From: Leptospira fainei serovar Hurstbridge str. BUT 6
GTDB taxonomy: Bacteria > Spirochaetota > Leptospiria > Leptospirales > Leptospiraceae
NCBI RefSeq assembly: GCF_000306235.2
Contig: NZ_AKWZ02000010.1
Coordinates: 620,001-684,000 of the forward strand
DNA: 64,000 bases
Direction of reading: 5' to 3'
Part shown: positions 18,140 through 28,204 of the stretch, in pieces
Layout of the letters: the number at the start of each line of letters is the position of its first letter
Numbering within the stretch: the first letter of the stretch is position 1
Notes under the pieces: generated by a model
Seen by the model: only the letters and a program-made list of their open reading frames with translations
What the model was told of the DNA's origin: nothing
The model's database searches: none
Program-made: the position numbers and the translations under genes

Positions 18140-18867
18140 TCCTCAAAACCGACTTCGTATTCGGAAATCGTCTCCATTTTTTGTCCGTTAAAGTTGGGGA
18201 ACGACTTAAAGAAACTTGCGATTAGATAAGGGACTACGTCGAATAAGTATCCAGAACGCCCTTCACCTTCTATATTCGCTTCCAATAGGACGCTAAACGG
18301 TTTTCCTCGATAGACTCGTCCGTCGTAAATAAGCATTTTAAAAATAATATCATAATAGCTCGTATCAAAATAGCTTCGAGCATAGGAACGCTGGTAAGCT
18401 CCATATCCGCCGCCGAAATAATAACCCCCAAAGCCGGAATACCCGCCGGCGCTTCCGTAGCCCCCGGCCAAACCTCCTAAAAAGGGAATGCCGAATGAAC
18501 TCCTGACGGTATCTCCATCCGAATGATAACGTAATCCTCTACGAGTCAGCCAACCTCCGCTCGCCCCTAATGGGATTGAATTTGGAATTACGGTCCCTCT
18601 AGGATAGGTTAAAATATCGTAAGCAATCAAGAGATCGGCTCGATTCACCTCGACTTCCCGAAATCCTTTTTCGATGAATTTCAATCTAATTAAATCTTCG
18701 TGTTCCGCGATCTGAATGCGGCTTGCTTCTCCGGCGAAAGGAAGAAACGCAAAAGTTTTTGCGTACAAGGAAATCTGACGCGACTGACTAACCTCGACGC
18801 CGGATTTCACGACCAATGGTGAACAGGAAATTGAGTAAATAAACAGAAGGAAAAATCGAATCCTCAT
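18136..18867 (-). CDS. DUF4136-like lipoprotein with Gly/Tyr-rich loop
   Basis: 243 aa. The signal sequence ends YSISC (Cys15), a leptospiral lipobox. The N-terminal half ([12 protein letters not shown], then ENLI-type helix and ADLLIAYDI) follows the DUF4136 pattern of small periplasmic lipoproteins. Residues about 125-170 form a low-complexity Gly/Tyr/Phe tract ([24 protein letters not shown]) resembling those in many DUF4136 proteins. It ends with a conserved beta domain. Function is unknown; a periplasmic or outer-membrane location is inferred. It stands alone with about 160 bp upstream. Confidence 0.65.
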   Translation of the reverse strand: MRIRFFLLFIYSISCSPLVVKSGVEVSQSRQISLYAKTFAFLPFAGEASRIQIAEHEDLIRLKFIEKGFREVEVNRADLLIAYDILTYPRGTVIPNSIPLGASGGWLTRRGLRYHSDGDTVRSSFGIPFLGGLAGGYGSAGGYSGFGGYYFGGGYGAYQRSYARSYFDTSYYDIIFKMLIYDGRVYRGKPFSVLLEANIEGEGRSGYLFDVVPYLIASFFKSFPNFNGQKMETISEYEVGFED

Positions 18868-19030
18868 GTTCTAGCCTTCCTTGTTAGACGAATAAGACCC
18901 GCATGGAAACAAAATCGGCTCAAAACTTTTTTTATAACAAATCGTTGGAAATATGTTTTAAATAATCGATTTCTCGTTTCATTGAACCGATTCGTAAATA
19001 CGAAATTACTTAAACGGGGATTATTATTAC

Positions 19031-19714
19031 CTACCTCTTGTGAAGTAGCTTTTCTAGGTCTTCATTTAGACCGAATAGGACCAGAATATCGTTCTCTTTA
19101 AGAATCATATGCGGTTGGAGAATTCCGAGAATTTCCTCGGAGCCGGAATCCTTTCGATTTTTTTTCGGACGCTTTACCGTAATCAAGTTAAGATTCCAAT
19201 CTTCCCGTATTTTACACTCGGACAAGGTTTTCCCGAGCATATGCTTCGGTAAAACGATCTCTAAGATACGATATTCGTCTCCGAGTGAAGTCACTCCCTT
19301 GACTCCTCGATAAATCAATTGCTGCGCCATCGAATGTGCAGCCTCTTCTTCCGGGTTAAAGAGGTTCGTTATGCCTAACATTTGCAAGACTCGCTTGTTT
19401 AAATCGGATTGATATCTTGCGTAAATATTTTCGACTTTTATTTTTTTAAGAACATCGGCAGTAACGATGAGGTTTTCAAAATTATCTCCGATGGCCAAAA
19501 CTACGGCATCCATCTCGTCTATGCCGTGTTCACTTAGCTCGGCCTCGTCGGTAGAATCGATCGCTACTGCATACGTGCAATACTCCTTAATTTTTTCCAC
19601 CTTGGAATGGTCTTGATCGACTGCGGTTACTTCCTGTCCCTCTTCGTACAACCGTTTGACTAACTCGACGCCGAAGTCTCCCAATCCGATGACCGCGATC
19701 CTTTTTCTTTTCAT
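19031..19714 (-). CDS. potassium uptake regulatory subunit, KtrA/TrkA (RCK) type
   Basis: 227 aa with one RCK_N Rossmann domain (GLGDFG, residues 10-15; acidic Asp of VTAVDQD binds the nucleotide ribose) and a C-terminal RCK_C domain (about 140-227). It binds NAD(H)/ATP as a ring on the cytoplasmic face and gates the KtrB/TrkH pore. Single-copy RCK architecture favours KtrA over the duplicated TrkA. It is the last gene of a four-gene - strand run and starts 15 bp after the pore gene. Confidence 0.92.
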   Translation of the reverse strand: MKRKRIAVIGLGDFGVELVKRLYEEGQEVTAVDQDHSKVEKIKEYCTYAVAIDSTDEAELSEHGIDEMDAVVLAIGDNFENLIVTADVLKKIKVENIYARYQSDLNKRVLQMLGITNLFNPEEEAAHSMAQQLIYRGVKGVTSLGDEYRILEIVLPKHMLGKTLSECKIREDWNLNLITVKRPKKNRKDSGSEEILGILQPHMILKENDILVLFGLNEDLEKLLHKR

Positions 19715-19729
19715 TAAATCCCTTTTCCC

Positions 19730-21541
19730 TCAGCCTACAACAACGTATTCTTCTGGATACCAGTATCGTCTAGGCTTTCTCTTCGGAACAAAGGCCAAAA
19801 GAAATGTTAAAACCCCGACCCTTCCCACGAACATAACGGCGCATAATATTAACTTTCCTATCGTTCCTATTTCAGATGTTACTCCTCGTGACAATCCTGT
19901 CGTTCCGTAAGCGGACACAACCTCATAACAAATATCTAAAAAAGGCATCGGCTTTTCAAAGCAGATCATTCCGAAGATTCCGATAAAAATCACAAATAGG
20001 GAAAGAATAATCGCGACCGATGCTCTCGCAAGCGAACTGTCCGCCAACGTCCTGCCGAACACGTCCACGCGATCTTTACCTACCAAGTATTGATGGAATT
20101 GTAAAACGGAAACGGCAAAAGTCGAAGTCTTAATTCCTCCGCCCGTCGAGTTCGGCGAGGCTCCAACCCACATTAAAAACAAACTGATAAAAATCATAGG
20201 AGAACCCATCTCGGTCATATCTAACGTATTAAATCCAGCGGTCCGAGTGGAGACGGAATAAAATAAGGAATGAAACGCCTGATCGTACCAGAGCAATCCC
20301 TTCAAGCTGAGATTTCTTTCTAAAAGCCAGTAAGAGATCCAGCCGAACGATAAAAGAAATCCCGTAGTTATTAGAATCAATTTTGTTCCTACTGTTAAGC
20401 GAACTGGATTTAATCTCCTTAAAAACCATGCTTTCCTGATTAATTGACTCACTGTCGGGAACCCAAGTCCTCCAAGAACGATAAGAGCCATAATCCCCGA
20501 CAACATCCCGTATGATTCCTTTAGGAACTCCTGCCCCAGCCCTTTCGGGAAAAGCGAAAAGCCCGCGTTGCAAAAAGAACTAACGGCATGGAAAATGCTG
20601 TAAAAAAATAAGTTCTCGTTCTGTATTAAGCCGCCTTTGGGAAAAACGCAATAGATATAGAATGCCCCGATGGCTTCGATCGAAAAAGTAAGATACGCGA
20701 CTTGTTTCAGAATCGAGCCCGCTTTTCCGATCGTCTCTTGGCTAAACAAATCCTTGACTAGAAGTTTCTCCGTTACGGAAACCTGACCTTCCAGGACGAG
20801 CGAAAAAAATACCGTCAAAGTCATTAAACCGAGTCCGCCTAATTGGATGAGAGAAACCAGAATTACTTGACCGGTTCCGGTCAATTGAGAGCTAACATCG
20901 ATCGTACTTAAGCCCGTTACGCAAACGGCGCTGACTGCGGTAAAAAATAAATCGACCAAAGGAGTTTCAATCGCTTGAGCTCGAGGCAAGGATAACGATG
21001 CGGTCCCGAGAAGGATGAGAAATGCGAAACTTGACGTCATAATTAAGGAAGGAGAAACTCTTCCAAGAGATACTTTTGCTCTTCTAAGGAAATGCGCGAG
21101 GCCGCTAAAGAGTAAGGTCAGTTGACTGATCGACAAAAATAACAGAACCGCTTCCTCTGCTTTCGGTTTATAGGCGACGAACAAAGATTCGATTTCTTTT
21201 TCGAAATAGAACTGAAGAACTACAAGAAGTATAACGCCCGCCTCCAGTTTATGTGTGGAGAGATAAATTTTGTAGGGATGAAGCGTAAAAACAAAACCTA
21301 AAATTTCGTATAGAACCAGATACCAAACGGCGAAAGTCGTTAATAAGCGAAGCGGATGCACCCACTCCTTCGGATAATAGAACCCGTAAAGTAATATTAG
21401 AAGAACTAAAGATAGCAAACCTGTTAAAGCGAATAAAATTCTTAGGAAAGGTCTGATTGATTTTTCAAAAAAAAGGGACAACTCTCCCCAAAAGGAAAAC
21501 CATTTTTCCTTAGAAGGCATGAATGGAGGAAATAGATCCAA
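19730..21541 (-). CDS. potassium uptake pore protein, TrkH/KtrB family
   Basis: 603 aa. The four selectivity-filter pore loops are recognisable, for example AVSAVCVTGLSTID, HAVSSFCNAGFSLF, SVSTRTAGFNT and VSAYGTTGLSRG, each with the diagnostic Gly. Typical KtrB is about 450 aa; the extra 150 residues form an N-terminal region with four or so more hydrophobic segments (LLSLVLLILLYGFY, AVWYLVLYEILGFVF and others) not part of the pore fold. It imports K+ driven by Na+ or H+ and is gated by the downstream RCK subunit. Confidence 0.92.
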   Translation of the reverse strand: MDLFPPFMPSKEKWFSFWGELSLFFEKSIRPFLRILFALTGLLSLVLLILLYGFYYPKEWVHPLRLLTTFAVWYLVLYEILGFVFTLHPYKIYLSTHKLEAGVILLVVLQFYFEKEIESLFVAYKPKAEEAVLLFLSISQLTLLFSGLAHFLRRAKVSLGRVSPSLIMTSSFAFLILLGTASLSLPRAQAIETPLVDLFFTAVSAVCVTGLSTIDVSSQLTGTGQVILVSLIQLGGLGLMTLTVFFSLVLEGQVSVTEKLLVKDLFSQETIGKAGSILKQVAYLTFSIEAIGAFYIYCVFPKGGLIQNENLFFYSIFHAVSSFCNAGFSLFPKGLGQEFLKESYGMLSGIMALIVLGGLGFPTVSQLIRKAWFLRRLNPVRLTVGTKLILITTGFLLSFGWISYWLLERNLSLKGLLWYDQAFHSLFYSVSTRTAGFNTLDMTEMGSPMIFISLFLMWVGASPNSTGGGIKTSTFAVSVLQFHQYLVGKDRVDVFGRTLADSSLARASVAIILSLFVIFIGIFGMICFEKPMPFLDICYEVVSAYGTTGLSRGVTSEIGTIGKLILCAVMFVGRVGVLTFLLAFVPKRKPRRYWYPEEYVVVG

Positions 21542-21551
21542 ATTGTTTGAC

Positions 21552-22352
21552 CTAGAAATTCGCTCTAAGTAAATCCATCTCGAATCTATTTTCAGAATTG
21601 CGAGTGAATGGCCCCAATCCTGGAAACGCTGTCGGATGAATCGTTTCTGAAAGTCTATCCGGAACAGTCGGATTCGGGGTCGGGCTTTCCGGCTGATTCT
21701 CCAATTTCATTCTATCATATTCGTTTAAATCCGACCAAGCATTGGCAAAAGCAAGGGTCGCTCCCACACCGAATACGATCCATCCTCCCGGTAACGTCTT
21801 TTCATATCCAGGTTTAAAAAAACTTAATGCACCGTAAGATAAGCCGCCCGCGAGCGGCAGTGTCATAAAAAAGATGATGGAGAATCTTCGAAGTCTAGTT
21901 TCCGTGTACGGTTCTCTTTCTTTCCCGAAATCAGTTAACTTCTTTTTTCTATCCCGTTCTTGCGTCTGTTGCCGTTCCAAGGCTTCGATATTCACTTCTC
22001 CGGTTATCGGATTGAATAGTCCGTCATCTTGCCTAGTCTGAGTCGGATTTGTGGTTCTGCGAGTTCCTTGGGCTCCCGTCGAGGTCGGAAGCGCGTTCTG
22101 AAACGGGATTTGCGCGTTTTTCGGATTTACCAAAATCGGTTTATCGAATTTCGGCGGAATAGCATATTCTTGAAATCCATCCGGCGATTTTTCGTCCTGA
22201 TAATTCCTTAAATTATAATCGTACGGATCGGAAAAATCGCTTTGAACTTGGCCGATAATGGAATAACTCGAAAAAAATACGATAAGCCCGGAAGCAAAAA
22301 GTCGGCTCGAAATCGTAGCCGTTAAATGAAGAAAAATTCCGTAAACTTTCAT
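21552..22352 (-). CDS. membrane-associated protein of unknown function
   Basis: 266 aa. The N-terminal hydrophobic segment (about residues 10-32) looks like a signal peptide. A Pro/Thr/Gln-rich stretch (85-115) precedes two membrane segments (IIFFMTLPLAGGLSYGALSF and GWIVFGVGATLAFANA, about 150-205). The tail is polar. I do not recognise the family. It sits between the adenosine-deaminase-family gene (15 bp upstream) and the potassium pore (10 bp downstream) in one operon, so a link with either is possible but unproven. Confidence 0.6.
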   Translation of the reverse strand: MKVYGIFLHLTATISSRLFASGLIVFFSSYSIIGQVQSDFSDPYDYNLRNYQDEKSPDGFQEYAIPPKFDKPILVNPKNAQIPFQNALPTSTGAQGTRRTTNPTQTRQDDGLFNPITGEVNIEALERQQTQERDRKKKLTDFGKEREPYTETRLRRFSIIFFMTLPLAGGLSYGALSFFKPGYEKTLPGGWIVFGVGATLAFANAWSDLNEYDRMKLENQPESPTPNPTVPDRLSETIHPTAFPGLGPFTRNSENRFEMDLLRANF

Positions 22353-22367
22353 TCGATCTCTAAGCCT

Positions 22368-23696
22368 TTACTTAGAAAGTTCTTGTCTTCCGGACAAAAT
22401 CTCGGACGTATACGAAAAAGAATTCTTGCGAATCTTTTCGAGCAATTCTTTAGGAAGACCCATTTGCTCCGCCTTGGTATACTCTTTCCGAATCTCCGTA
22501 CCGAAAATACCAGGGTCGTCGGTGGATATCGTAACTTTGAGTCCGGTTTCTACAAACCGTAAAAGCGGATGATGACCTATCTCTCGAACCATTCCGATAT
22601 ACTCGTTAGAACTAGGACAAGACTCGATCACTGCGTCGGTTTCGAAAATCTTGTCCATACAATAGTTTTGAAAAGCCCTCGTTTCCGACAAGGACGTTTC
22701 GGTAGCCGGAATTTCTATCCTTTCCTTATGTCGGATCGAATCCAATTCGGCGCCTATTCTATTTCTATTGGGAAGTTCTCCGAACTTTGAAATCTCTTCC
22801 CATCTTTCGTATAAAAATTCCAGCGTGTCTCTTCTTTCGGCTGCCGTTTCGACAAAATTTTCTCCCCGATAACCGTCCGGATTCACACCCAAAGCGATCG
22901 CATGGCCTAAACGATGAGCTCCCCATTCGGCGGACTGAAGCACCCACCTAACCGCGGAGATTAAACTCTTATCCTGAAACGATTCTCCCACATGATACAG
23001 AATGGCCAGAGCCGTAGAAGGTTCGGATTTATTATCATTATTGACTTGTAGGAAAAAATCCCTTTTACCCTTAGGCGGAAATCCCTCTTCTATATAACAA
23101 AAATCTAAAGCGACTACGTATTTTCGAATCAAGGAATCCTTTTCCATAAGACCTTTTATGATTTCATATTCACGAAAAAAATCCCCGTCTCGATGAAGGG
23201 AAATAACCAACCTAGATTGCGCGAGGCCGCTCAATTCCGATTCGGCTTCGGCAAATCCTTCGCATGCGGCCGTCGTCTTTGCGGCGACATTCTCGTCGGT
23301 TTCATTCGGAGCATACATAATCCGATATTCTCCGAATGTGACGCCTTCCTGGTATTGAGCTAGGGTGATTTGCTTTGCTATGAATCGGATTTCAGTCGCA
23401 TCGAATTTTGAGAGAGCGATGATGAGGTTAAACTTGGCTTGGAATTCCGGGAAAGGACCTTTGTGATTAAAAAGATAAAGTCTTCGAAACAATTCAGGAT
23501 CCCCGTAGTCTTCGAAGAAGGTCGACGGTTGAATTCTCTTTCCGTACAATTCCTCAAACGGACGAAGAAATATTTCCCAGCGAGGATTCGGATTTTTCTT
23601 CCCCATTTCCCATAATAATTCAGGGCGTATACTTCCATAGAGATGATTATGAAGGTCGGCGAATTCCGTTTTTATCCCGGTTCCCATGATTTGCAT
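22368..23696 (-). CDS. adenosine/AMP deaminase-family metal hydrolase
   Basis: 442 aa amidohydrolase barrel. The first metal motif is LHNHLYGS (His16, His18), where Tyr20 replaces the Asp of the canonical HLDG. The HVGE motif carries the catalytic Glu, GAHRLGHA the His, CPSSN the conserved loop, and TISTDDP the metal-binding Asp pair. The usual reaction is hydrolytic deamination of adenosine to inosine. The altered first motif and the length (about 90 aa above bacterial Add) mean the substrate may differ. The ATG at 23696 has no clear ribosome site; a second ATG lies 3 codons later. First gene of the potassium-transport run. Confidence 0.82.
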   Translation of the reverse strand: MQIMGTGIKTEFADLHNHLYGSIRPELLWEMGKKNPNPRWEIFLRPFEELYGKRIQPSTFFEDYGDPELFRRLYLFNHKGPFPEFQAKFNLIIALSKFDATEIRFIAKQITLAQYQEGVTFGEYRIMYAPNETDENVAAKTTAACEGFAEAESELSGLAQSRLVISLHRDGDFFREYEIIKGLMEKDSLIRKYVVALDFCYIEEGFPPKGKRDFFLQVNNDNKSEPSTALAILYHVGESFQDKSLISAVRWVLQSAEWGAHRLGHAIALGVNPDGYRGENFVETAAERRDTLEFLYERWEEISKFGELPNRNRIGAELDSIRHKERIEIPATETSLSETRAFQNYCMDKIFETDAVIESCPSSNEYIGMVREIGHHPLLRFVETGLKVTISTDDPGIFGTEIRKEYTKAEQMGLPKELLEKIRKNSFSYTSEILSGRQELSK

Positions 23697-23795
23697 AAAC
23701 GTAATACCACTGTGACAGCTCGATGCGAAGAAGAAACCGTTTTTCGAAGAAAAAATGCTGGTTACGAGGCTTCCCGCAATGAAGCTGGAAATTGA

Positions 23796-25160
23796 TTGGA
23801 CACCTTTTTAAAAAAGATACGTAGAACTTATAGATTCAGTCGACTCAACACTTCCATTCTATTCTTAGCCGTTCCTGTCGTTTTGGCGATGATCAGTCAG
23901 ACGGTGGTTTGGTCCACGGATTCGATCATGGTAGGTTATTTAGGCAAAGAAGCTTTGGCCGCGATCGGAATGGGCGGAATCAGCTATTACACTCTTGTTG
24001 CATTTCTCATCGGTTTCTCCATGGGAATTCAGATTATCGTAGCGAGAAGATTCGGAGAAGGCAGATCAAATGAAATCGGGAAGATAGGAATTACCACTCT
24101 GTATTTTTCTCTATTTTTAGGCGCGGTGATCACCGCGTTAGGACCGCTCATCTCTTCACCTCTTATGAATTTGATCGGCGCCGATAAAGCGGTGAGCCTC
24201 TTAGGAGAAAGTTACTTAACGTATCGATTCTTAGGTAGCGGTTTTTACTTCATCGGTTTTTGTTTTAGGGGATTCATGGACGGCCTAGGATTTACGACCG
24301 CGGGCTTCGTTTCGATGGCAGTAACAACACTTTCTAATATTCTTTTGAACTGGATTTTCATATACGGAAATTGTGGAGCTCCCGCAATGGGAATCGCAGG
24401 AGCCGGACTAGCTTCCTCTCTAGCGGGTTTAGCCGGATTACTCGTTTTCCCTTTCTTTCTATTTAGATACAAAGCGAATCGATATTTTAAAGGTATTCGA
24501 GCGATTCCTACTCGGGCACATCTACTTGAAATTTTTCGAGTAGGAATCCCACCGGGATTAGAGGAAGGATTCGTCAACGTCGCCTTTATGATCTTTGTTA
24601 AATTCCAAGGAATGATTTCGATCGTATCGGTTGCAGCATCCAATATTTTGTTTTCTACATTAAGTATGGCTTTTCTTCCGGGTTATGCTTTCGGAGTTGC
24701 AGCCACAACTTTACTGGGTCAAGCAATGGGAGCAAGAAAGTATAAACTGGCATATCACGCGGCTTTCCGATCCGCTTTCTTTTCAGCGCACGTAATGGGA
24801 TTAGTCGGTCTGGCTTTCATCATTTTTGGAAGAAACATTCTAAATATTTACACTCGAGATATGGAATTAGTTGAAGAATGCTATCCGGCATTAGTCCTCC
24901 TAGGAGTAATCCAGATCGGAGACGCTTATCATATGGTCATAGGGGCCGCACTTCGCGGTGCCGGATTACAGGCCCATGTCTTCCGTATTTACATGTTGGT
25001 GACGTACCTAATAATGCTCCCTTGCGCTTACTTATTCGGGATTTATTTCAAAGGGGGAACCTTGGGAATTTGGGCCGCCATATTTATCTGGATTGCAACG
25101 CTCTCCGGAACCTTTGTACTCGAATTTAGAAGGAAAAAATGGGTGAAGGGAACGGTCTAA
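23796..25160 (+). CDS. MATE-family efflux transporter
   Basis: 454 aa, twelve predicted membrane helices in two MatE halves. Helix 1 contains [26 protein letters not shown], which I abbreviate to the pattern P-x6-Q-x9-D-x3-VG of the family. Na+- or H+-coupled export of cationic drugs or metabolites is the usual role. The start is TTG at 23796 because an in-frame TGA immediately precedes it; no ATG fits. It is divergent from the deaminase gene and 43 bp upstream of gmd. Confidence 0.9.
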   Translation: MDTFLKKIRRTYRFSRLNTSILFLAVPVVLAMISQTVVWSTDSIMVGYLGKEALAAIGMGGISYYTLVAFLIGFSMGIQIIVARRFGEGRSNEIGKIGITTLYFSLFLGAVITALGPLISSPLMNLIGADKAVSLLGESYLTYRFLGSGFYFIGFCFRGFMDGLGFTTAGFVSMAVTTLSNILLNWIFIYGNCGAPAMGIAGAGLASSLAGLAGLLVFPFFLFRYKANRYFKGIRAIPTRAHLLEIFRVGIPPGLEEGFVNVAFMIFVKFQGMISIVSVAASNILFSTLSMAFLPGYAFGVAATTLLGQAMGARKYKLAYHAAFRSAFFSAHVMGLVGLAFIIFGRNILNIYTRDMELVEECYPALVLLGVIQIGDAYHMVIGAALRGAGLQAHVFRIYMLVTYLIMLPCAYLFGIYFKGGTLGIWAAIFIWIATLSGTFVLEFRRKKWVKGTV

Positions 25161-25170
25161 ACGTTCTTGC

Positions 25171-25202
25171 CTGGAAAACAAAACCGGTTTTTTTGGTTCC
25201 AG
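25171..25202 (+). promoter_or_regulatory. hairpin directly before the gmd start codon
   Basis: CTGGAA (25171-25176) pairs with TTCCAG (25197-25202), with a second inner CAAAA/TTTTG stem. The dyad ends 1 bp before the gmd ATG and leaves no normal Shine-Dalgarno sequence. It may be a terminator after the MATE gene or may control gmd translation. Confidence 0.45.
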
Positions 25203-25203
25203 A

Positions 25204-26226
25204 ATGAAAAAGGCGCTAATTACCGGCATTACCGGACAAGACGGATCCTACTTAACAGAACTTCTCCTAAGCAAAGACTATGAAGTCCATGGGATCGTGC
25301 GCCGATCCAGCTCATTGAATCGGGATCGTATCGAGCATTTGCGCGGAAATCCGCAGCTGTTCCTGCATTACGGGGATTTGACGGATTCCAGTAACTTAAA
25401 TCGGGTTTTAGAGAAGGTTCAACCCGAAGAAATTTATAATTTAGCTGCCCAGTCCCATGTCGGTGTGTCTTTCGAAGTTCCCGAATACACGGCGGAAGTG
25501 GATGCAGTCGGAACTTTAAGAATCCTTGATGCGATTAAGCAAACTGGTGTTAAATCCCGATTCTACCAAGCGTCCACCTCGGAGCTTTATGGAAAAGTTC
25601 AGGCGATTCCTCAAGACGAGAAAACTCCGTTCTATCCTCGATCTCCCTATGCGGTGGCAAAATTATACGCGTACTGGGCGGTAGTAAACTATCGGGAAGC
25701 GTTCGGATTGCACGCTTCCAACGGAATTCTGTTTAATCACGAATCGCCTCGTAGGGGGGAAGGTTTCGTTACTCGTAAAATCACGCTTGGTGTGGCCGGG
25801 TTGCTTTCAGGTAAAAGCGGTCCGATCCGACTCGGAAACCTCGATGCAAAACGCGATTGGGGATTTGCGAAAGATTATGTGGAAATGATGTGGATGATGT
25901 TACAACAACCCGAGCCGGATGATTACGTAGTAGCAACTAACGAAATGCATACTGTCCGGGAATTCGTGGAAGAATCTTTCAAACATTTAAATATACAAGT
26001 CGAGTGGAAAGGATCCGGAGATCAGGAAAAAGGATATGACAAGAAAGACGGAAAGCTTCTCGTTCAAGTGGACCCGAACTTCTATCGTCCTGCGGAAGTC
26101 GAATTGCTGATAGGTAATCCGGAAAAAGCCAGAAAGAAACTCGGATGGGAACCGAAAGTAAAATTCAAAGAGTTAGTCGAAATCATGATCAAGTCCGATT
26201 GCAAAGCATTCGGCATCCAGATTTAA
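25204..26226 (+). CDS. gmd: GDP-mannose 4,6-dehydratase
   Basis: 340 aa extended short-chain dehydrogenase. The Rossmann motif [10 protein letters not shown] (residues 8-17) binds NADP. The STSELYG segment carries the catalytic Thr/Ser and Glu, and YAVAK gives Tyr149 and Lys153. [15 protein letters not shown] is diagnostic for GMD. It converts GDP-D-mannose to GDP-4-keto-6-deoxy-D-mannose, precursor of GDP-fucose, rhamnose or perosamine for lipopolysaccharide or glycans. No downstream epimerase or reductase is adjacent, so the final sugar is not evident. Confidence 0.95.
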   Translation: MKKALITGITGQDGSYLTELLLSKDYEVHGIVRRSSSLNRDRIEHLRGNPQLFLHYGDLTDSSNLNRVLEKVQPEEIYNLAAQSHVGVSFEVPEYTAEVDAVGTLRILDAIKQTGVKSRFYQASTSELYGKVQAIPQDEKTPFYPRSPYAVAKLYAYWAVVNYREAFGLHASNGILFNHESPRRGEGFVTRKITLGVAGLLSGKSGPIRLGNLDAKRDWGFAKDYVEMMWMMLQQPEPDDYVVATNEMHTVREFVEESFKHLNIQVEWKGSGDQEKGYDKKDGKLLVQVDPNFYRPAEVELLIGNPEKARKKLGWEPKVKFKELVEIMIKSDCKAFGIQI

Positions 26227-26246
26227 GTAGAAACGGTTCGGCGATT

Positions 26247-26873
26247 TCACCAGCCTTCTCCGCCGTCGGCGTCTCGCCATAAATACCAGGAAAAAATCGT
26301 GCGGTAGGGAGAAAACCTGCCGGCGAACGAAAGTATCTCTTTTTTGGAATCTCTATGAATTCCAAAATGTCTTTCTATCGATTTGCGAAGAATGAGATCA
26401 TTCAAAGAAAAATGATCCCAACGATCCAACGCAAACATTAAAACCATTTCCGCGGTCCAAGGGCCCACTCCTTTAATGGAACAAAGAAATTCGAGAACTT
26501 TCTCGTCTTCGAGCTTTCTAAGTTTCCGATCCGAAATTTCTCCGGACTCGTAGGCGGATGCAATTCGCTTCACAGTATCGGCCTTCGCAAAGGAAAGCCC
26601 TGCGGATCGTAATTGTTCTGTTCTCAATCCGAGTAAAAGATTCGGTTCCGGAAAACGCTTACGGCTTCCGAATCTTTCGATTACTCGGTTCTCCATCGTC
26701 GCTGCCGCTTTAACGGAAAGTTGCTGGCTGATTACCGATTTAATTAGGACGTGATAGGGGGACCCGACCATTTTCAATGTGCAAGGTCCGACTTTAGATA
26801 TCAGCTTACGCAAGACCGGATCTTTTCTTCGAAGCCAGCTTTCCGCCTTGCGGAGTCTTACTTCACGCTCCAT
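26247..26873 (-). CDS. AlkA-like DNA-3-methyladenine glycosylase (HhH-GPD)
   Basis: 208 aa. The helix-hairpin-helix is IKGVGPWTAE (about residues 133-142) and the catalytic Asp is Asp159 in FSLNDLILRK. ISQQLSVKAA is the conserved helix preceding the substrate pocket. There is no Fe-S cluster cysteine motif, which fits AlkA/MAG rather than EndoIII. It removes alkylated purines from DNA to begin base excision repair. It lacks the N-terminal domain of E. coli AlkA, as many bacterial MAG-like enzymes do. It is 13 bp downstream of the cyclic-nucleotide-binding regulator. Confidence 0.88.
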   Translation of the reverse strand: MEREVRLRKAESWLRRKDPVLRKLISKVGPCTLKMVGSPYHVLIKSVISQQLSVKAAATMENRVIERFGSRKRFPEPNLLLGLRTEQLRSAGLSFAKADTVKRIASAYESGEISDRKLRKLEDEKVLEFLCSIKGVGPWTAEMVLMFALDRWDHFSLNDLILRKSIERHFGIHRDSKKEILSFAGRFSPYRTIFSWYLWRDADGGEGW

Positions 26874-26886
26874 TTGATCTCGATCG

Positions 26887-28107
26887 TTAGGCTCGTTTTT
26901 TGAGCTTCATATCCATTTGGGATTTTTTACGGAAGATCTGAACCAATTTTTCCAACTCTACAAGATCGGTGCAGGAAAGTTTTCCTTGATCAAGTTTTAT
27001 GAATTTATTCTTCGATATCAGATCAAGAACCAGATTCTCGTCTTTAGGATAGGCTAAACCTATCATTTTAAGTAAATCCTTCGTTCCGATTTCAAAGTTA
27101 TAATTTGCTTTCGGAACGACCTTGACTCTATTTTTTTCCGCGAGAGTAAGAAGCGTATCGGCTATCCTACCTTGCGGATCGGTAATAAGTAAGTTAGCTA
27201 GCTGTTTGTAAGCCGTCCAAATTCGCTCGGATAATAAAGTAATCAATCGAGTCGCAAGCTGAGGCTGAGCTTTTACCATTCCCTCGAAGTTCGCTTTATT
27301 AATGGCAAGTAATTGGATTTCTTCTCCCCATGCGATTGCGGAAGCGGATCGAGGTTTATTATCCAGTAAAGCCATCTCTCCGAAAATATCCCCGCTTTGC
27401 AAAACCGCTAGGAGAACTTCGTTCGAATCCACGATTTTCGTGATCTTCACTCTACCATGTTGAATGATGTATAACTCTCTTCCCGGTTCGTGCTCGCAGA
27501 AAATCATTTCGTTGTCCGAATAGGAACGGTTAAATTTCGTATAATCAATGGCCGCGGAAGCGACCGGTTGATTCATCGTCTGAAGCTTTAGTTTTGCCTG
27601 AGTCGCAAATTGTCCGTTGGGTAAATATTGCAGATACTTTTGAAATGCGTAAGCGGCATGAAGATTATTCTTTTGATTAAAATAATATTCGCCGATTGCA
27701 AAGAGTTGATTCGGATCTTCTTCAACCGCCGAACGAAAAGAAAGGCGGGTAATCGTTGAATCGAATTGCCGGAGTTTCATCGAGAAATACCGGATGATTT
27801 TCATCGCAACCGGGGTGTTTTTTTGGATCAGTGTCCCGAATTGATCGTAGCTGACTTGAATTAAAGAAACGTCGGTTAATGCGATTGCCGACTCGATCTG
27901 GGCATGTTGACTCATTGCAGCAACGACGCCGAAGAAATCCCCCGGGCCGAGCAATTGATTCGGGTCCTCGCCGACCACCTGGTTCTCGCGGGCGACACGC
28001 ACCTTTCCCTGCCGGATAATGAAGAAGTTATGAGCTTCTTTCTTACCTTCGACAATGACATAGGACCCTTTCGGGAAATTCACGATTTGAAAGAAGCCGT
28101 TGGACAT
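26887..28107 (-). CDS. regulator with two cyclic-nucleotide-binding domains and a winged helix
   Basis: 406 aa. Residues about 5-120 form a first cNMP-binding fold (FFIIRQGKVRVAR, GPGDFFGVVAAM) without the phosphate-binding Arg. Residues 130-180 resemble a TPR pair (YYFNQKNNLHAAYAFQKYL). Residues 195-305 form a second domain with a canonical cassette GEMALLDNKPRSASA. The last 90 residues (GRIADTLLTLAE to KLSCTDLVELEKLV) follow the Crp/FNR winged-helix pattern. A transcription regulator responding to cAMP or a related nucleotide is likely. The start is ATG at 28107. It is co-directional with the glycosylase gene. Confidence 0.82.
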   Translation of the reverse strand: MSNGFFQIVNFPKGSYVIVEGKKEAHNFFIIRQGKVRVARENQVVGEDPNQLLGPGDFFGVVAAMSQHAQIESAIALTDVSLIQVSYDQFGTLIQKNTPVAMKIIRYFSMKLRQFDSTITRLSFRSAVEEDPNQLFAIGEYYFNQKNNLHAAYAFQKYLQYLPNGQFATQAKLKLQTMNQPVASAAIDYTKFNRSYSDNEMIFCEHEPGRELYIIQHGRVKITKIVDSNEVLLAVLQSGDIFGEMALLDNKPRSASAIAWGEEIQLLAINKANFEGMVKAQPQLATRLITLLSERIWTAYKQLANLLITDPQGRIADTLLTLAEKNRVKVVPKANYNFEIGTKDLLKMIGLAYPKDENLVLDLISKNKFIKLDQGKLSCTDLVELEKLVQIFRKKSQMDMKLKKRA

Positions 28108-28204
28108 ACTTTACCAGTGATTAAAAAATTCCGCCGCCGGAGTTCAACTATAAACTAGTATCGGCTTTTAACCGGAGATTTAGGACCGAAATCCTCGAGT
28201 TCCC

